Shown here: positions 1 through 9,074 of the stretch, one piece after another
Position numbering within the stretch: position 1 is the first letter of the stretch
How the letters are laid out: each line of letters begins with the position of its first letter
Source of the DNA: Dissophora ornata
Lineage: Eukaryota; Mortierellomycota; Mortierellomycetes; Mortierellales; Mortierellaceae
Length of the DNA: 16,637 nt
Reading direction: 5' to 3'
Assembly: GCA_025201705.1 (NCBI GenBank)
Contig: MU617290.1
Coordinates: 1-16,637, forward strand
Translations under genes and position numbers: made by a program
Notes under the pieces: generated by a model
What the model saw: only the letters and a program-made list of their open reading frames with translations
Told to the model about the DNA's origin: nothing
Databases searched by the model: none

Positions 1-1478
1 CAAAAAGAAAAAAAAAAAAACTCCGCACGCATACAGGAAAGGGTATAGTCGAAAGTATGTGCGGGTGCATAATCCAGACATTCATGCGTTTGCAGGCATA
101 TACGCGGATCAACACAAAGACCGCGGCCATTAGCGGGATAGTAAACGAAGCCTGGGCAACCGATTGTTTACCTTGATCAATCCAAAAAAAATAAACACCA
201 GGAAAAAAAAAAGAGAACGGCAAATGAAGGTAAACCACGTAAGCATTGAATGGACTTGACGCGATCCGAACCCGCCGCACAACTGAACAGGGAACCTCAT
301 TCAAAGATAAAGGAAAAAAAAAGAATAAGGGGGAGAAAAACTACTAGCGACCCGGCTAGTAGAAAAAGGAAATATAATAAGAAAACTAAACGCGCGTCGT
401 GTCGTTTGCTTTTTCATTCATTCATGCGTGCTTATTTTGATATGTTTGTCGCTGCTCGCGCATGATCAAACCATTTATGATCAGAAACGTAAACCATCAT
501 GAACGCCACTCCGTTTGCTGACAGAACAGACAGGGTGCATGCTGCGGGTGAGCCGTCGCGCTATTATTACGTTGAGCCGTTAACATAGGGAGCAGGTTGG
601 TAGGATTAAACAATTAGAACTAGAAGAAGAATCGCGCGCGTCCATTTTTTTTTTCGCCTCCTCAAGTTCATTTAGCATACAGAAATTCTATTGGCGAGAG
701 AGAGAGAAATATGGTGAGGAAGAGTAGAAATGACCATTTGAAGATTATTGTTTTTTTTTCTTTGTTTCAGAAGAAAAAAAAAAAAGAGGATAGGGGGTGT
801 TCACCAATTGCACAAGAGATAGAAAATAGAAATGACCGCGCGACAGAAAATGGACGCGGTCGAGAAGAAGGGGGGGAGAAGAGGAGAAAAGCGTGAGAGC
901 CGACACAGAAAAAGGCACAAGTGGCGCTGATGGATGGGGGTGTTGTTTTTTGTGCGACTGTCGATGATATTAATAGGTCCGGTGGCGGGTTGGGATGGGT
1001 CATTTAAAAAAATGCGGAAGCATAGGCAGACAAAGCATTAGATAACGGTGGCAGGTTATCGTACGAGTCTGATGGTTGAGTGCTCACAGGCTGTCAGCTA
1101 GAGAGAGAGATAGTTGCTCATTCTTTGTGTGCGCACAGGAAACAAGGGAGAAACCCATGGAATCAAAAAAAAAACCGGCAAAACAAACAATGGTAGAAGT
1201 GTGACAGCGTCGATGAGCGCTCGGATGCTCTTGCTTTTTGTTGTTGTTTGGGCTGCGTGTTTGTTTCCAATGTAATTGCAATTGCAAACTGACCAGCATG
1301 GCCAAAAACGTGGAAAACCTTAACATGAAACGACGCCTTCAAGTCTGAAACAGACGCGTCTCGTCGATGCTATTGGCTGCCCTAGCTTGAAATTTAATTT
1401 ATATTTTGTGTCCAAAACGACGCCCCTGAATGCTTCAGATTTCAGCCTGTTTCATCATTTTCGTCGCTTCCGCTCGTG

Positions 1479-1502
1479 AAAAAAAAAAAAAAAAAAAAAA
1501 AA
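1479..1502. repeat. Homopolymer A tract (24 A)
   Basis: An uninterrupted run of 24 A. It is one of several long A/T runs in the gene-poor left part of the window (others near 1806-1818 and 3207-3240). Such runs can exclude nucleosomes in fungi, and they are prone to length error in sequencing. Confidence 0.95.
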
Positions 1503-2030
1503 GAGTTCACCCTTACATGATCGTCGTCATAGGGAATGTACACCTGTCATCCATTTCCTTGTGGTTTTTCTGTGCATGGTATGTTACGTTGAAAACCGGA
1601 TCCATACTCGTTCGGGAATATCTGCTGGCATGCGCCCAAACCTTGCTTTTTTTTTTTATTCTCAGATCCCGCGCATCTTCACTATGCACGCACCGGTAAC
1701 CACATTTGTCTTGTCAAGATGGCGTGACCTTGACGTCCTCGTCCACCCTCTCTCTTTTCATCCACATTCGCTAATTGAAAACCTAGAGGTTTCCCCCACT
1801 AGGGAAAAAAAAAAAAAAGTCCCTCTGGGCTCCTATCATGCAAAAGTCATTTTTGGCTTTGCGATAATCCTCCGACGACCCAACTCAATTGAAGAGCTTT
1901 TTCATGATTTTTCGCTTTATGGTTTCCTATATTCTGGATCGCTTCTGGTTCATGATTATGGGTCTGCTGCACACTGTATGTATGGACAATCATGGTCACT
2001 TGTACAGGATTGTGGACATTCATTCGACCT

Positions 2031-2059
2031 TTGTTGTTGTTGTTGATGTTGTTGTTATT
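2031..2059. repeat. Imperfect (TTG)n trinucleotide repeat
   Basis: Tandem TTG/GTT units interrupted by a GATG and ending in TTATTG. The repeat produces the artificial Val or Cys runs in overlapping frames. No coding role is supported. Confidence 0.85.
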
Positions 2060-2812
2060 GCTATTTTCTTTTCTCCGTTTGAGAGTTTAGTTCTATTTTT
2101 AACAAGGGCTACGAGCCAGATCCCCTGTGCTCTCGAAACGCATTGGCACCGAGGTTCAAGTTCTTCGGGGAAGGATAAACAAAATTCTTATTGAGCAAAA
2201 AAATTATACCCTATCAACTGCAAATTGCTCTCTTACACGCTAGGTCGTGGTCAATTGCACTTTCTGTGTGAAAGGCGATTATGTTGTGCATGTAGTAGAC
2301 TAGGGGTGTTAGGGTGCGCATGGTGCAAAATGCACTGCACATCATCACACAAATTAATATCTTCCAATGACCCCCTTGTTATTACAAACGCAAGGGCAGC
2401 GCGAGAGGTTGGGGAGAGAGAGAGAATAAACAGGATTCGGGATTCATTTCATGGGTTATTTTTGTCATTTGTTTGTTAATCTCCTGTGATAATGACGATG
2501 GATCGAGGGGAGAAATAGAACAGCATGGGTTGGGTGTGGAGCGAAAGCACCACCTGTCGTGGCAGAACAGATGCCAATTTCCTGGCAAGGGGCAAATTTT
2601 ATTATGGGCGTACAAACGAGAAATGAGCGACCATAGCGTTTTCCCTGCTGCTTGGTAAACAAATTTTCATGAGATGCTTGTTGGCAGTGCTGTTGTTGAA
2701 TAGAAAACTCAATTGAGTGCCCTGACTTGGACTGCACCAAATAGGGAGGGCTAGGGTAGGGGTTAGATGAGCTGGAAATTGCTGGGTGGTTGTTGTTTGT
2801 ATTGTTCTCCTG

Positions 2813-2845
2813 TGTTGTTGTTGTTGTTAGTTGTTGTTGTTGTTT
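2813..2845. repeat. Imperfect (GTT)n trinucleotide repeat
   Basis: Two blocks of GTT units separated by a TAG. It resembles the repeat near 2031. On the minus strand it would read as AAC units, giving the Thr/Asn/Gln-rich pseudo-peptides seen there. It is a simple sequence repeat with no gene support. Confidence 0.85.
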
Positions 2846-3179
2846 TGTGCACATTACACAAAAAGCAAAAAGAAAAAAGAGAGCAGAGCAATAAGGTGTG
2901 CGCATTTTCTATTTTTTTTTTCTGCAACGGGTCATTCAGTCGAGTAAACTTACAATTCCTACTGTTCTTCCTTACCCCTGCATGCTTACATTCCACTCGA
3001 TTCTCTATCTCCTTTTGTTTCGTCGCCGGTGGTTCTCGCAGTGTGAGCACTAAGGAGAAACAAACAACAATCATAACAGCTGCACGACTGTGATCACCCT
3101 CTCTCAAGAGAGCTCAAGCCAGTTTCTCTTTACTCTCGTTTACCCACAGCGATCCTCTCTTTGTCCTACCACCTTTCTG

Positions 3180-3186
3180 TATAAAA
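3180..3186 (+). promoter_or_regulatory. Candidate TATA element of the zinc-finger gene
   Basis: TATAAAA lies about 300 bp upstream of the chosen ATG at 3482, just before a 34-T tract. A second TATAAAT occurs at 3347-3353. Which, if either, positions transcription cannot be decided from the sequence. From 3187 to 3481 I find no ATG, consistent with an mRNA leader selected to lack upstream start codons. Confidence 0.4.
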
Positions 3187-3204
3187 TATCAAAACAATCC
3201 CACT

Positions 3205-3206
<2 letters not shown>

Positions 3207-3240
<34 letters not shown>
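3207..3240. repeat. Homopolymer T tract (34 T)
   Basis: An uninterrupted run of 34 T between a TATA-like element and the ATG-free leader of the zinc-finger gene. If transcription starts upstream, the mRNA leader would carry a long poly-U. If it starts downstream, the tract is a poly(dA:dT) promoter element. Its exact length may be a sequencing artefact. Confidence 0.95.
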
Positions 3241-3481
3241 CAACATCATCTTCACTTTTCTCATAGTTTTTCTGTCGCCTGTACTTCACTCTTCATCATT
3301 ATCATTATCATCAGCATCAGCATCTTGCATTCTTCACGATCTCATTTATAAATTCTACGACCTCTCTCTTTTGTCCTGTTCTGCATTTTCAGTTATATCA
3401 TATATTCACTCAGCCTCTCACTCCCCTACGCCTCTCACAGATCACACGCATTTACACCACACATACTCATACACAGCAATC

Positions 3482-4831
3482 ATGACCATCACTTGGATCC
3501 CCAACAACGCCTCTGCCTCTCTCTCAATGGTTCAGTCACATATGCCCGCAACAGGGCCTCACACAAAGGTCGCCAATAATACCATCTCCAGCAACTCCCT
3601 TGACAGCTCCGATCAAGAGCAGATCCTCACTGCACCAGAATTGCGCTCTATGGCCCACACCGAGAGTGAATACAGCTACATGCACCGTAACGCACACTAT
3701 GTAGCCGGTTTCCCTCATAGCCACAGCACCCACGGTCAGGCACAGTACAACCCATACAACTACCGCCACTCTTTCCAGGGTCCTTCGCGCTACGATACGT
3801 TTGCCAGCCAAATCGCCAACCAAATCCTGGACTCTTCCGTCGATAACGTCATTGAGCTCTCTGCTTCTTCTCGCGGTGTCCCCCCAGCAATGGCCAGGAG
3901 GACGCGCAGCTTGGATATGTATTCCAATGTCCCTCCCATGTTCCAGGTCATGGATGCCTCTATCCACCATGGAAACATCTACGGTGAATCCACCTCCCTG
4001 CCCGGCAGTCCATCATCTGCAGCATCTGCTTCTCCAGTTCAGACTAGCGAGGGAGCTTTCCTCCTAGGCCTGATGGCTGATGGCAACCCCCACCCCCTCT
4101 ACGTGCCAACGATGACCGTTTCCGACTCCTCGGAGAAACAATTTTCGTGCTCACCTTCGCCTTCGCTCACATGTGGCCTCTCAAACCCTTTCCAGTCTTC
4201 ATTCTCTTCGCCTCTGTCGAGCAATTCAACCTGCCACTCCCCTTCTCTCTCGGTATCGAGCTTGGATTTCAATCGCAAACGCTACTCGACCGACAGTAGT
4301 GCCTCTCAAGACACCCTGTACAACGTCGGCGAGAACGCCAAGTCGCTGAGCACCCTTGCTAAGAGGACCAAGCAGCGTTACATCTGCCACTTCCCCAACT
4401 GCAGCCGAACCTTCAGCCGTCCCTACAACCTCAAGTCCCATGGCCTGACCCACGACACCCACCGCCCCCATGCCTGCGGTAAATGTGCCAAGACCTTTGC
4501 CCGTGTCCACGACCGTGACCGCCACATGAACAGCCATATGCCCCAGAAGCCCCACGAGTGCATTGTTTGCATGGGCCGATTCGCGAGACAGGACGCAGTG
4601 ATCCGTCACTTGAAGTTGTCGAACGAGACGAACGCCTGCGCTTGGATCTTGAAGTCGAACGGTATCTCGTTCCGAGATGCGGCTGCTGGCCGAGTCACGA
4701 GGGAAGCTTTGGGAGAGGAGTCTGAGATCCGACAGACACTCGAGACTTTGGAGGAGCATGCTCGTAGGACGCGAGCAAGCCGCACGTTGGAGATGATGGG
4801 TGGCAGTCTTATTGCAGACCGCGACCAGTGA
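3482..4831 (+). CDS. CRZ1: Crz1/CrzA-like C2H2 zinc-finger transcription factor
   Basis: A single-exon gene of 449 residues. The frame is open further upstream to 3371 but has no earlier ATG, so ATG 3482 is the start. Residues 1-290 are Ser/His/Pro-rich and probably disordered, with dense Ser-Pro patches around 220-270 resembling the serine-rich region of Crz1. Three fingers follow: C302/C307/H320/H324, C332/C335/H348/H352, and an atypical third with C360/C363/H376 and a distant C386. The RPYNLKSH and FAR.HDR.RH core motifs, and a third finger ending H-x9-C, match the calcineurin-responsive Crz1 family as I remember it. Basic residues (RKR near 263, KRTK near 295) could serve nuclear import. 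Residues 206-209 read LYVP, an LxVP-type calcineurin docking motif. Family known role: dephosphorylation by calcineurin sends the factor to the nucleus to switch on calcium and cell-wall stress genes. Another C2H2 regulator is possible. Confidence 0.75.
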   Translation: MTITWIPNNASASLSMVQSHMPATGPHTKVANNTISSNSLDSSDQEQILTAPELRSMAHTESEYSYMHRNAHYVAGFPHSHSTHGQAQYNPYNYRHSFQGPSRYDTFASQIANQILDSSVDNVIELSASSRGVPPAMARRTRSLDMYSNVPPMFQVMDASIHHGNIYGESTSLPGSPSSAASASPVQTSEGAFLLGLMADGNPHPLYVPTMTVSDSSEKQFSCSPSPSLTCGLSNPFQSSFSSPLSSNSTCHSPSLSVSSLDFNRKRYSTDSSASQDTLYNVGENAKSLSTLAKRTKQRYICHFPNCSRTFSRPYNLKSHGLTHDTHRPHACGKCAKTFARVHDRDRHMNSHMPQKPHECIVCMGRFARQDAVIRHLKLSNETNACAWILKSNGISFRDAAAGRVTREALGEESEIRQTLETLEEHARRTRASRTLEMMGGSLIADRDQ

Positions 4832-4885
4832 TAAATATTCTTGAGAACAAAAACAAAACAAAACAAAAAAAAACTCTGTACATAT

Positions 4886-4891
4886 AATAAA
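4886..4891 (+). terminator. Candidate polyadenylation signal of the zinc-finger gene
   Basis: AATAAA 55 nt after the TGA stop, preceded by an A-rich stretch containing repeated AAAAC. The position is right for a fungal 3' end; the cleavage site is not determined. Confidence 0.5.
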
Positions 4892-4941
4892 TCATTTCAT
4901 TCCTTTACTTTAAACACATGATGCCCTTTCTTTTTCTTCTC

Positions 4942-4971
4942 TTCTACGCAAAGGCCGTCTGCAGCGTAGAA
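4942..4971. repeat. Inverted repeat, 8-bp perfect arms
   Basis: TTCTACGC (4942-4949) and GCGTAGAA (4964-4971) are perfect reverse complements separated by 14 nt. In RNA this could form a stem-loop about 110 nt downstream of the zinc-finger stop codon. Confidence 0.7.
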
Positions 4972-5019
4972 ACCTGGATGAAGAACGCGCATCTTTTGAG
5001 ACAAAATAGAAGGTTTTAC

Positions 5020-5043
5020 GAGCATGGCTCGTTCGCTATGCTC
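5020..5043. repeat. Inverted repeat, 9-bp arms with one G-U pair
   Basis: GAGCATGGC (5020-5028) can pair with GCTATGCTC (5035-5043), with one G-U wobble on the plus-strand RNA and a 6-nt loop. It is the second stem-loop candidate in this intergenic region. Confidence 0.7.
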
Positions 5044-5049
5044 TCTTGC

Positions 5050-5075
5050 GCAAAGCAAAGCGCAAAGCGCAAAGC
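5050..5075. repeat. GCAAAG short tandem repeats
   Basis: Four GCAAAG units, two of them linked by CG, precede a 14-A run. TTGCGC at 5046-5051 is also complementary to GCGCAA at 5060-5065 and 5067-5072, so the repeat could form alternative hairpins. Confidence 0.8.
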
Positions 5076-5226
5076 AAAAAAAAAAAAAAGGACCCGTGAC
5101 TGGCTCCATGTTTGATTTTCAAAGCCACCAGGCCAGAAAATAATCAATAACACATGTGGTCCATGGGCTTGATGGTCAATTGCATTCTTGTCACTCTCCT
5201 TCAAAACAACTCTATAATAGCTCAAC

Positions 5227-6119
5227 ATGGAAGACGATTACGAAGGCGAGGACTACAATGACGGCTACCCGTAGGGCATCCTAATTTCGAAGAAATATGG
5301 GAACACGCAGCAATTAGAGAGCAAATGAACTGTGTGATGCTCACCTTGTGTCGTTTCTTCTGTCTGCTCTTGCCCACTGTTGTGTTTGTGGCCACCGTTT
5401 AGCATGGAGCCCGAGGAGGAGGACATTGAGGAGATGGATCCAGAGCTTTTGGAGGACGAGCATGACGAGAATGTATGTATCCCACACGCACCAGGGTTCT
5501 CCCTCGTATCCCCCAAACCACACTTCCCCCCCCGGCTCGCTATCCAGTTCCACCAAACTACCCATTTTAACAGCAGCGCGCACATTATGTTGAAAGAAGC
5601 TAGCTGGCTGCTAACTAACAGTGTATCGCTGATATCCAATTGTTGTCTTATTGTCAATAGGGCAACTTGATCCCAAGGAAAGATAAGGTCGACATTAACA
5701 AGCCCGCGAGCTTTGCTCTGCCTCCCAAGGCTGTAGCAAAGGAGGACCGCACCACGACTCCTTACATGACCAAGTACGAGCGGGCAAGGATCTTGGGTGC
5801 CCGTGCTCTTCAGATCAGGTATGAGGAATTGGAAAGAATGAAGGAAACAATGACTGAAGCAAAACTGACCAGTTGTGAGGTCTGGCAACTTTTCATCTGT
5901 GAAGCTGACATACCTCTCCTGTTATGTACTTGTAACCTGAAAAAAAAACTCCCCAATAGCATGAACGCACCGGTTCTTGTGGATTTGGAGGGAGAGACAG
6001 ACTCATTGAACATTTCGATGAAGGAGCTCAACAACAAGATGATCCCCTTGATCGTCAGGAGATACTTGCCTGATAACACTTATGAGGATTGGGAGGTCTC
6101 GGAGATGATCTTGCCTTGA
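5227..6119 (+). CDS. RPB6: DNA-directed RNA polymerases I, II and III subunit RPABC2 (Rpb6)
   Basis: Exons 5227-5270, 5403-5472, 5661-5818 and 5960-6119 join to 143 residues, close to other fungal and animal Rpb6 proteins. Each intron has GT..AG borders and the phases agree. Residues 1-38 are very acidic, as in the family. The conserved core follows: [15 protein letters not shown] (71-84 region), then RALQISMNAP across the exon 3/4 junction (AG + C gives Ser91), LEGETD and IVRRYLPD near the C terminus. Rpb6 is shared by all three nuclear RNA polymerases, where it supports assembly at the clamp and binding of partners such as TFIIH. The first intron begins CC|GTAG, so retaining it ends translation after 15 codons. 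TFB1, a TFIIH subunit, follows on the same strand. Confidence 0.96.
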
Positions 6120-6476
6120 AGGAGAAATACATGTAGCAACAGAGAGGACGGATGTGGAGACGATTATCATTTACCACCCTTTTTTTTTGCCGTTAATAAA
6201 ACCAGAAAGCTATACATTGCAAAAGCAACTCCCCCCACCTTCCCCCCCCCGCATGATGAACATTGGTTCGATGGTGATAAGTGCTGTGGAAAATTGGATG
6301 AGTGGTCATGTGATCACGTCAGTTTTTACTTTTATTTAAACTCTATAATCTCGGTGGTTGCACGATGCCACCATTTCCAGACATCCTTTTTGTTCATTTG
6401 TTCGATTGCTATTGAAATTCGCCCCAAACTTCAGGACAGAAGAACAGACTTACAAAACCGCAAAGAAAGAGAAAAA
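6120..6476 (+). promoter_or_regulatory. RPB6 3' end and TFB1 upstream region
   Basis: AATAAA at 6195-6200, 76 nt after the RPB6 stop, is a candidate polyadenylation signal. GTGATCAC (6310-6317), overlapping CACGTCA (6315-6321, a CRE/ATF-like half site on the minus strand), lies about 160 bp upstream of the TFB1 start. No TATA consensus was found. The regulatory reading is inference. Confidence 0.4.
6195..6200 (+). terminator. Candidate polyadenylation signal of RPB6
   Basis: AATAAA 76 nt downstream of the RPB6 stop codon, after a T run. The cleavage site is unknown. Confidence 0.5.
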
Positions 6477-8945
6477 ATGAGCTCATTGTGGGAAGCTGGG
6501 GAGACTGCAACGTTACAGGCCCCGGCCTTGTATCGAAAACGACCAGGAACAGCCTACCTGACCAATCGGCGATTGGCATGGGTGCCTCAGGGCGGATTAG
6601 CCCCCACGGTTTCGGTGAAGCATGACGATATCAAAGGTGCGTGCCACCTTGAATTCCCAATGTAAAAAACGTGTACGAAGAAATAACGCCATGAGTTGTG
6701 GGCATTGACATTCGTTCTCAACATACGTACACACCCCACACGCACAAAAAGGGTTGTTCGTCAATGCAGAGGGAGCTTCCAAGGTGATGATCAAGGTTGT
6801 CGAGGTGAAGCCTGATACCAACCATGGCTTCGTGTTCACATCCAACAGTGCAATGAACGAACGTAATGCTTTCAGAGAGCGCATCTCAGTGATCCTGGCA
6901 GAACGACAGCAGCGTGCCAACGCCGGTGCAGGAGGAACGCCTGGCGCATTAGGATCTGGAGCAGCAGGATATACACCCGCAGGATCCCCCATTGTCTCTG
7001 ACTCTAGTACGCCAGGGACACCCAGGACACCCGGGGGTCAATCAAGGATGGGTCCCAATGGTGTCACTGGTCCTGGTGGCGTTCGAAGAGGCATGAATGC
7101 TCCAGGAGCATCAGCAGATCTCAAGATCCGATTCGAGTTGTTGAAGCAGAACAAGGAGCTTGCGTTGTTGCACAAGGAATTGGTGATGGGCAAACATGTG
7201 TCTGAGGAAGAGTTTTGGGAGAGTCGAAAGCATTTGTTGAGGAACAAAGCTGCGATGGATCAACAACAGAAGGGACAATCTTCAGCGTGGCTGGATCTGA
7301 AACCAGAGACGGGCGAGAGCAATGATGTCAAGTATGTGATGACACCGCAGGTCATTCACTCGGTCTGCCAACAATACCCATCCAGTAAGCTTTGAAATTC
7401 ATACCGCTGATGATGCAATATATGTGTCTTTTGCCCTTCTTATACCAACTCAATGTTTCTTCCTTTCATTCTCATCCTAGTCAAGCGTGCATACGACACG
7501 TTTGTGCCAGACAAACTATCAGAAGCAGAGTTCTGGAAGCGCTATTTTCAATCAAGGTTTTTTCACCGCAGTCGATCAGGGCGTGGCGCGAATGAGCCGG
7601 ACGATGATATTTTTGACAGGGCTCTGGAAGAAGACGAGGAGGAGACGAAGAACGCACCGAAACGAATCAAACTGGATCACATTAATAGGCTCGTGGATCT
7701 GAGCACGACAGAAGAGGATCACTTTGAGTCGTACACGAGTCCAGATAGCACCATGGCAGCAGGAAAGACAAAGGAGTCGAAGGAAGCAATGCCGCTTATC
7801 AGAAGGTTTAACCGTTATGCTCAGCGCGTCTTGAATTCAACAGTCGGACCCAAGAAACCGACGACGGGGTCTGAGCCGTTCAATGTGCGTAGCTATGCAT
7901 GTTTCCCCTAAGCTTGTTGTCGTGATTTGGCTACCATCGGCATTAACGTGTTGTTCTTGACTTTTCTAGATGAACGGTGTTGAGAGGGCTATTGTGCTGG
8001 AGGATCTACAGGAGCAGAAGGAGGCAACGAAAATCGTTTTGGATATTCAAGATACAAGGCGGTACTTTGAGAGTCAAGGAGGAGATGTGAAGAGCTCCAA
8101 GATACCTGAGGGTCAGGTATGTGACAGAAGAAGCATGGAATTCATGCAAGGTGCTCTGTCATGAGCGATACGCTAATCAAATCTATTTCGTCTATGCATT
8201 GTTTCTATCTAGGATCCCGCCGATATCCTGAAGCGGTTTTACGATGAATTTATTTCGCACAACGTGGGGCTTAATAAGGTACTGTGGCAGCACTTTCTCT
8301 GTTCGGCAGATCAGTAGCCAGAAAATCTTACTAACATTGTTTTGTACGACTTTATGCAGCCGTTCGTTATCCCAGAATCAACATTTGACTACCTCATGAA
8401 GAATGTGAAAGTAAACCGCGCCAAGATGATGCCGCCCAAAGATGGATGTAAGAGGAGAGGCCTCTGCAATTGTATGTGATATGCAGTATGGAATTGGCAC
8501 TCAGACTATTCTTTTCTCGCTCTCTGGTTTTTGATTATGCAGCCCAATTATTGCCCCAGCAGTTGTATCAGGAAGCGTTGTCATGTCATGCTGCTGGAAA
8601 CGAGATCCTTCGTCATTTCTGGGCCTCAACGACCCCTGACAAGATGGCGAAGCATCTTCGCATGATCGAGTCACTAAAGAAGATCCGGGATGAGAACATC
8701 AAGTCACTCATGATCCAGGCCAGCTCTTTAGGCGCCGAATGTCTGGATGCTATGAAGATGGTACGCATTCGCTTCTAAACGATCTGAGCAAATGCTCTCT
8801 CTACTGAGAGTTGATCTCGCTTACTAGACACTGATACCGTCTGTTTACATAGATGTTGAAGCCGATGCAGACTGGCATCCAGAAGGCGCTCAAGCATGCA
8901 GAGACTGCGCGACCTAGGCAACCCATCGCTAGAAAGCTTGCATAG
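6477..8945 (+). CDS. TFB1: TFIIH core subunit Tfb1 (p62/GTF2H1)
   Basis: Eight exons (6477-6636, 6770-7384, 7481-7884, 7970-8116, 8213-8278, 8360-8447, 8543-8760, 8853-8945) join to 596 residues; all seven introns are 81-133 nt with GT..AG borders. Residues 1 to about 103 form the PH-like domain, with ATLQAPALYRKRPGTAYLT near the start. About 105-168 is a Gly/Pro/Ala-rich linker. BSD domain 1 spans about 169-220 (Phe-Trp at 202-203) and BSD domain 2 about 250-300, containing YPSIKRAYD and EAEFWKRYFQS (Phe-Trp at 276-277). An acidic linker follows, then a helical C-terminal part. The BSD pair and its spacing identify p62/Tfb1, which joins XPB, XPD and p44 in TFIIH for promoter opening and nucleotide excision repair. 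The PH domain binds TFIIE and activators in known homologues. Exon 8 is short and is the least certain boundary. Confidence 0.94.
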
Positions 8946-9074
8946 ATATAGGTTTCAAAGGAGGGATGACTTGTTATCTCTAAATCTGCACCTTAATTGT
9001 AATATAATCTGATTTTCCTCCGCACGCATCTATTGCTGTGTTTGAAGGCGGCGATGTTTTTCTACATGTTCTTG

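Larger units (their letters stand above)
1..3206. other. Gene-poor, low-complexity intergenic region upstream of the zinc-finger gene
   Basis: No convincing gene is visible on either strand. The open frames here are short, translate homopolymer or trinucleotide repeats (Lys, Gln/Thr/Asn or Val/Leu runs) and resemble no family I know. The stretch holds many A or T runs, GA-rich patches (around 695-706, 1098-1110 and 2412-2424) and two TTG-type repeats. No tRNA- or rRNA-like sequence was recognised. The most economical reading is a long regulatory region for the zinc-finger regulator downstream, possibly with non-coding transcripts or the far end of a leftward neighbour. That is inference. Confidence 0.55.
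4832..5226. other. Intergenic region between the zinc-finger gene and RPB6
   Basis: This holds the 3' untranslated region of the zinc-finger gene (A-rich, with AATAAA at 4886-4891) and the promoter of RPB6. Between them lie three short inverted repeats (4942-4971, 5020-5043, 5046-5065), a set of GCAAAG repeats (5050-5075) and a 14-A run. No TATA consensus is obvious; CTATAATAG occurs at 5211-5219, just upstream of the RPB6 start. Small open frames here lack any family resemblance. Confidence 0.6.

Noticed and set aside
250..465. 71-codon open frame in the left region
   Set aside because: Basic, repeat-derived composition, no family resemblance, and surrounded by A-rich low-complexity DNA.
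2465..2905. 146-codon minus-strand frame rich in Gln, Thr and Asn
   Set aside because: The composition comes from the GTT repeats read on the opposite strand; there is no domain.
3371..3481. Extension of the zinc-finger frame upstream of ATG 3482
   Set aside because: It is open only from a TTG codon; no ATG occurs before 3482, and the segment looks like leader sequence.
3536..3970. Minus-strand frame opposite the zinc-finger gene
   Set aside because: It is a shadow of the real coding strand, with no recognisable domain.
4226..4861. Long minus-strand frame (211 codons) opposite the zinc fingers
   Set aside because: The plus strand encodes clear C2H2 fingers here; the antisense frame has no homology and results from codon bias.
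5265..5888. 207-codon minus-strand frame over RPB6
   Set aside because: It covers introns and exons of the well-supported RPB6 gene without any domain of its own.
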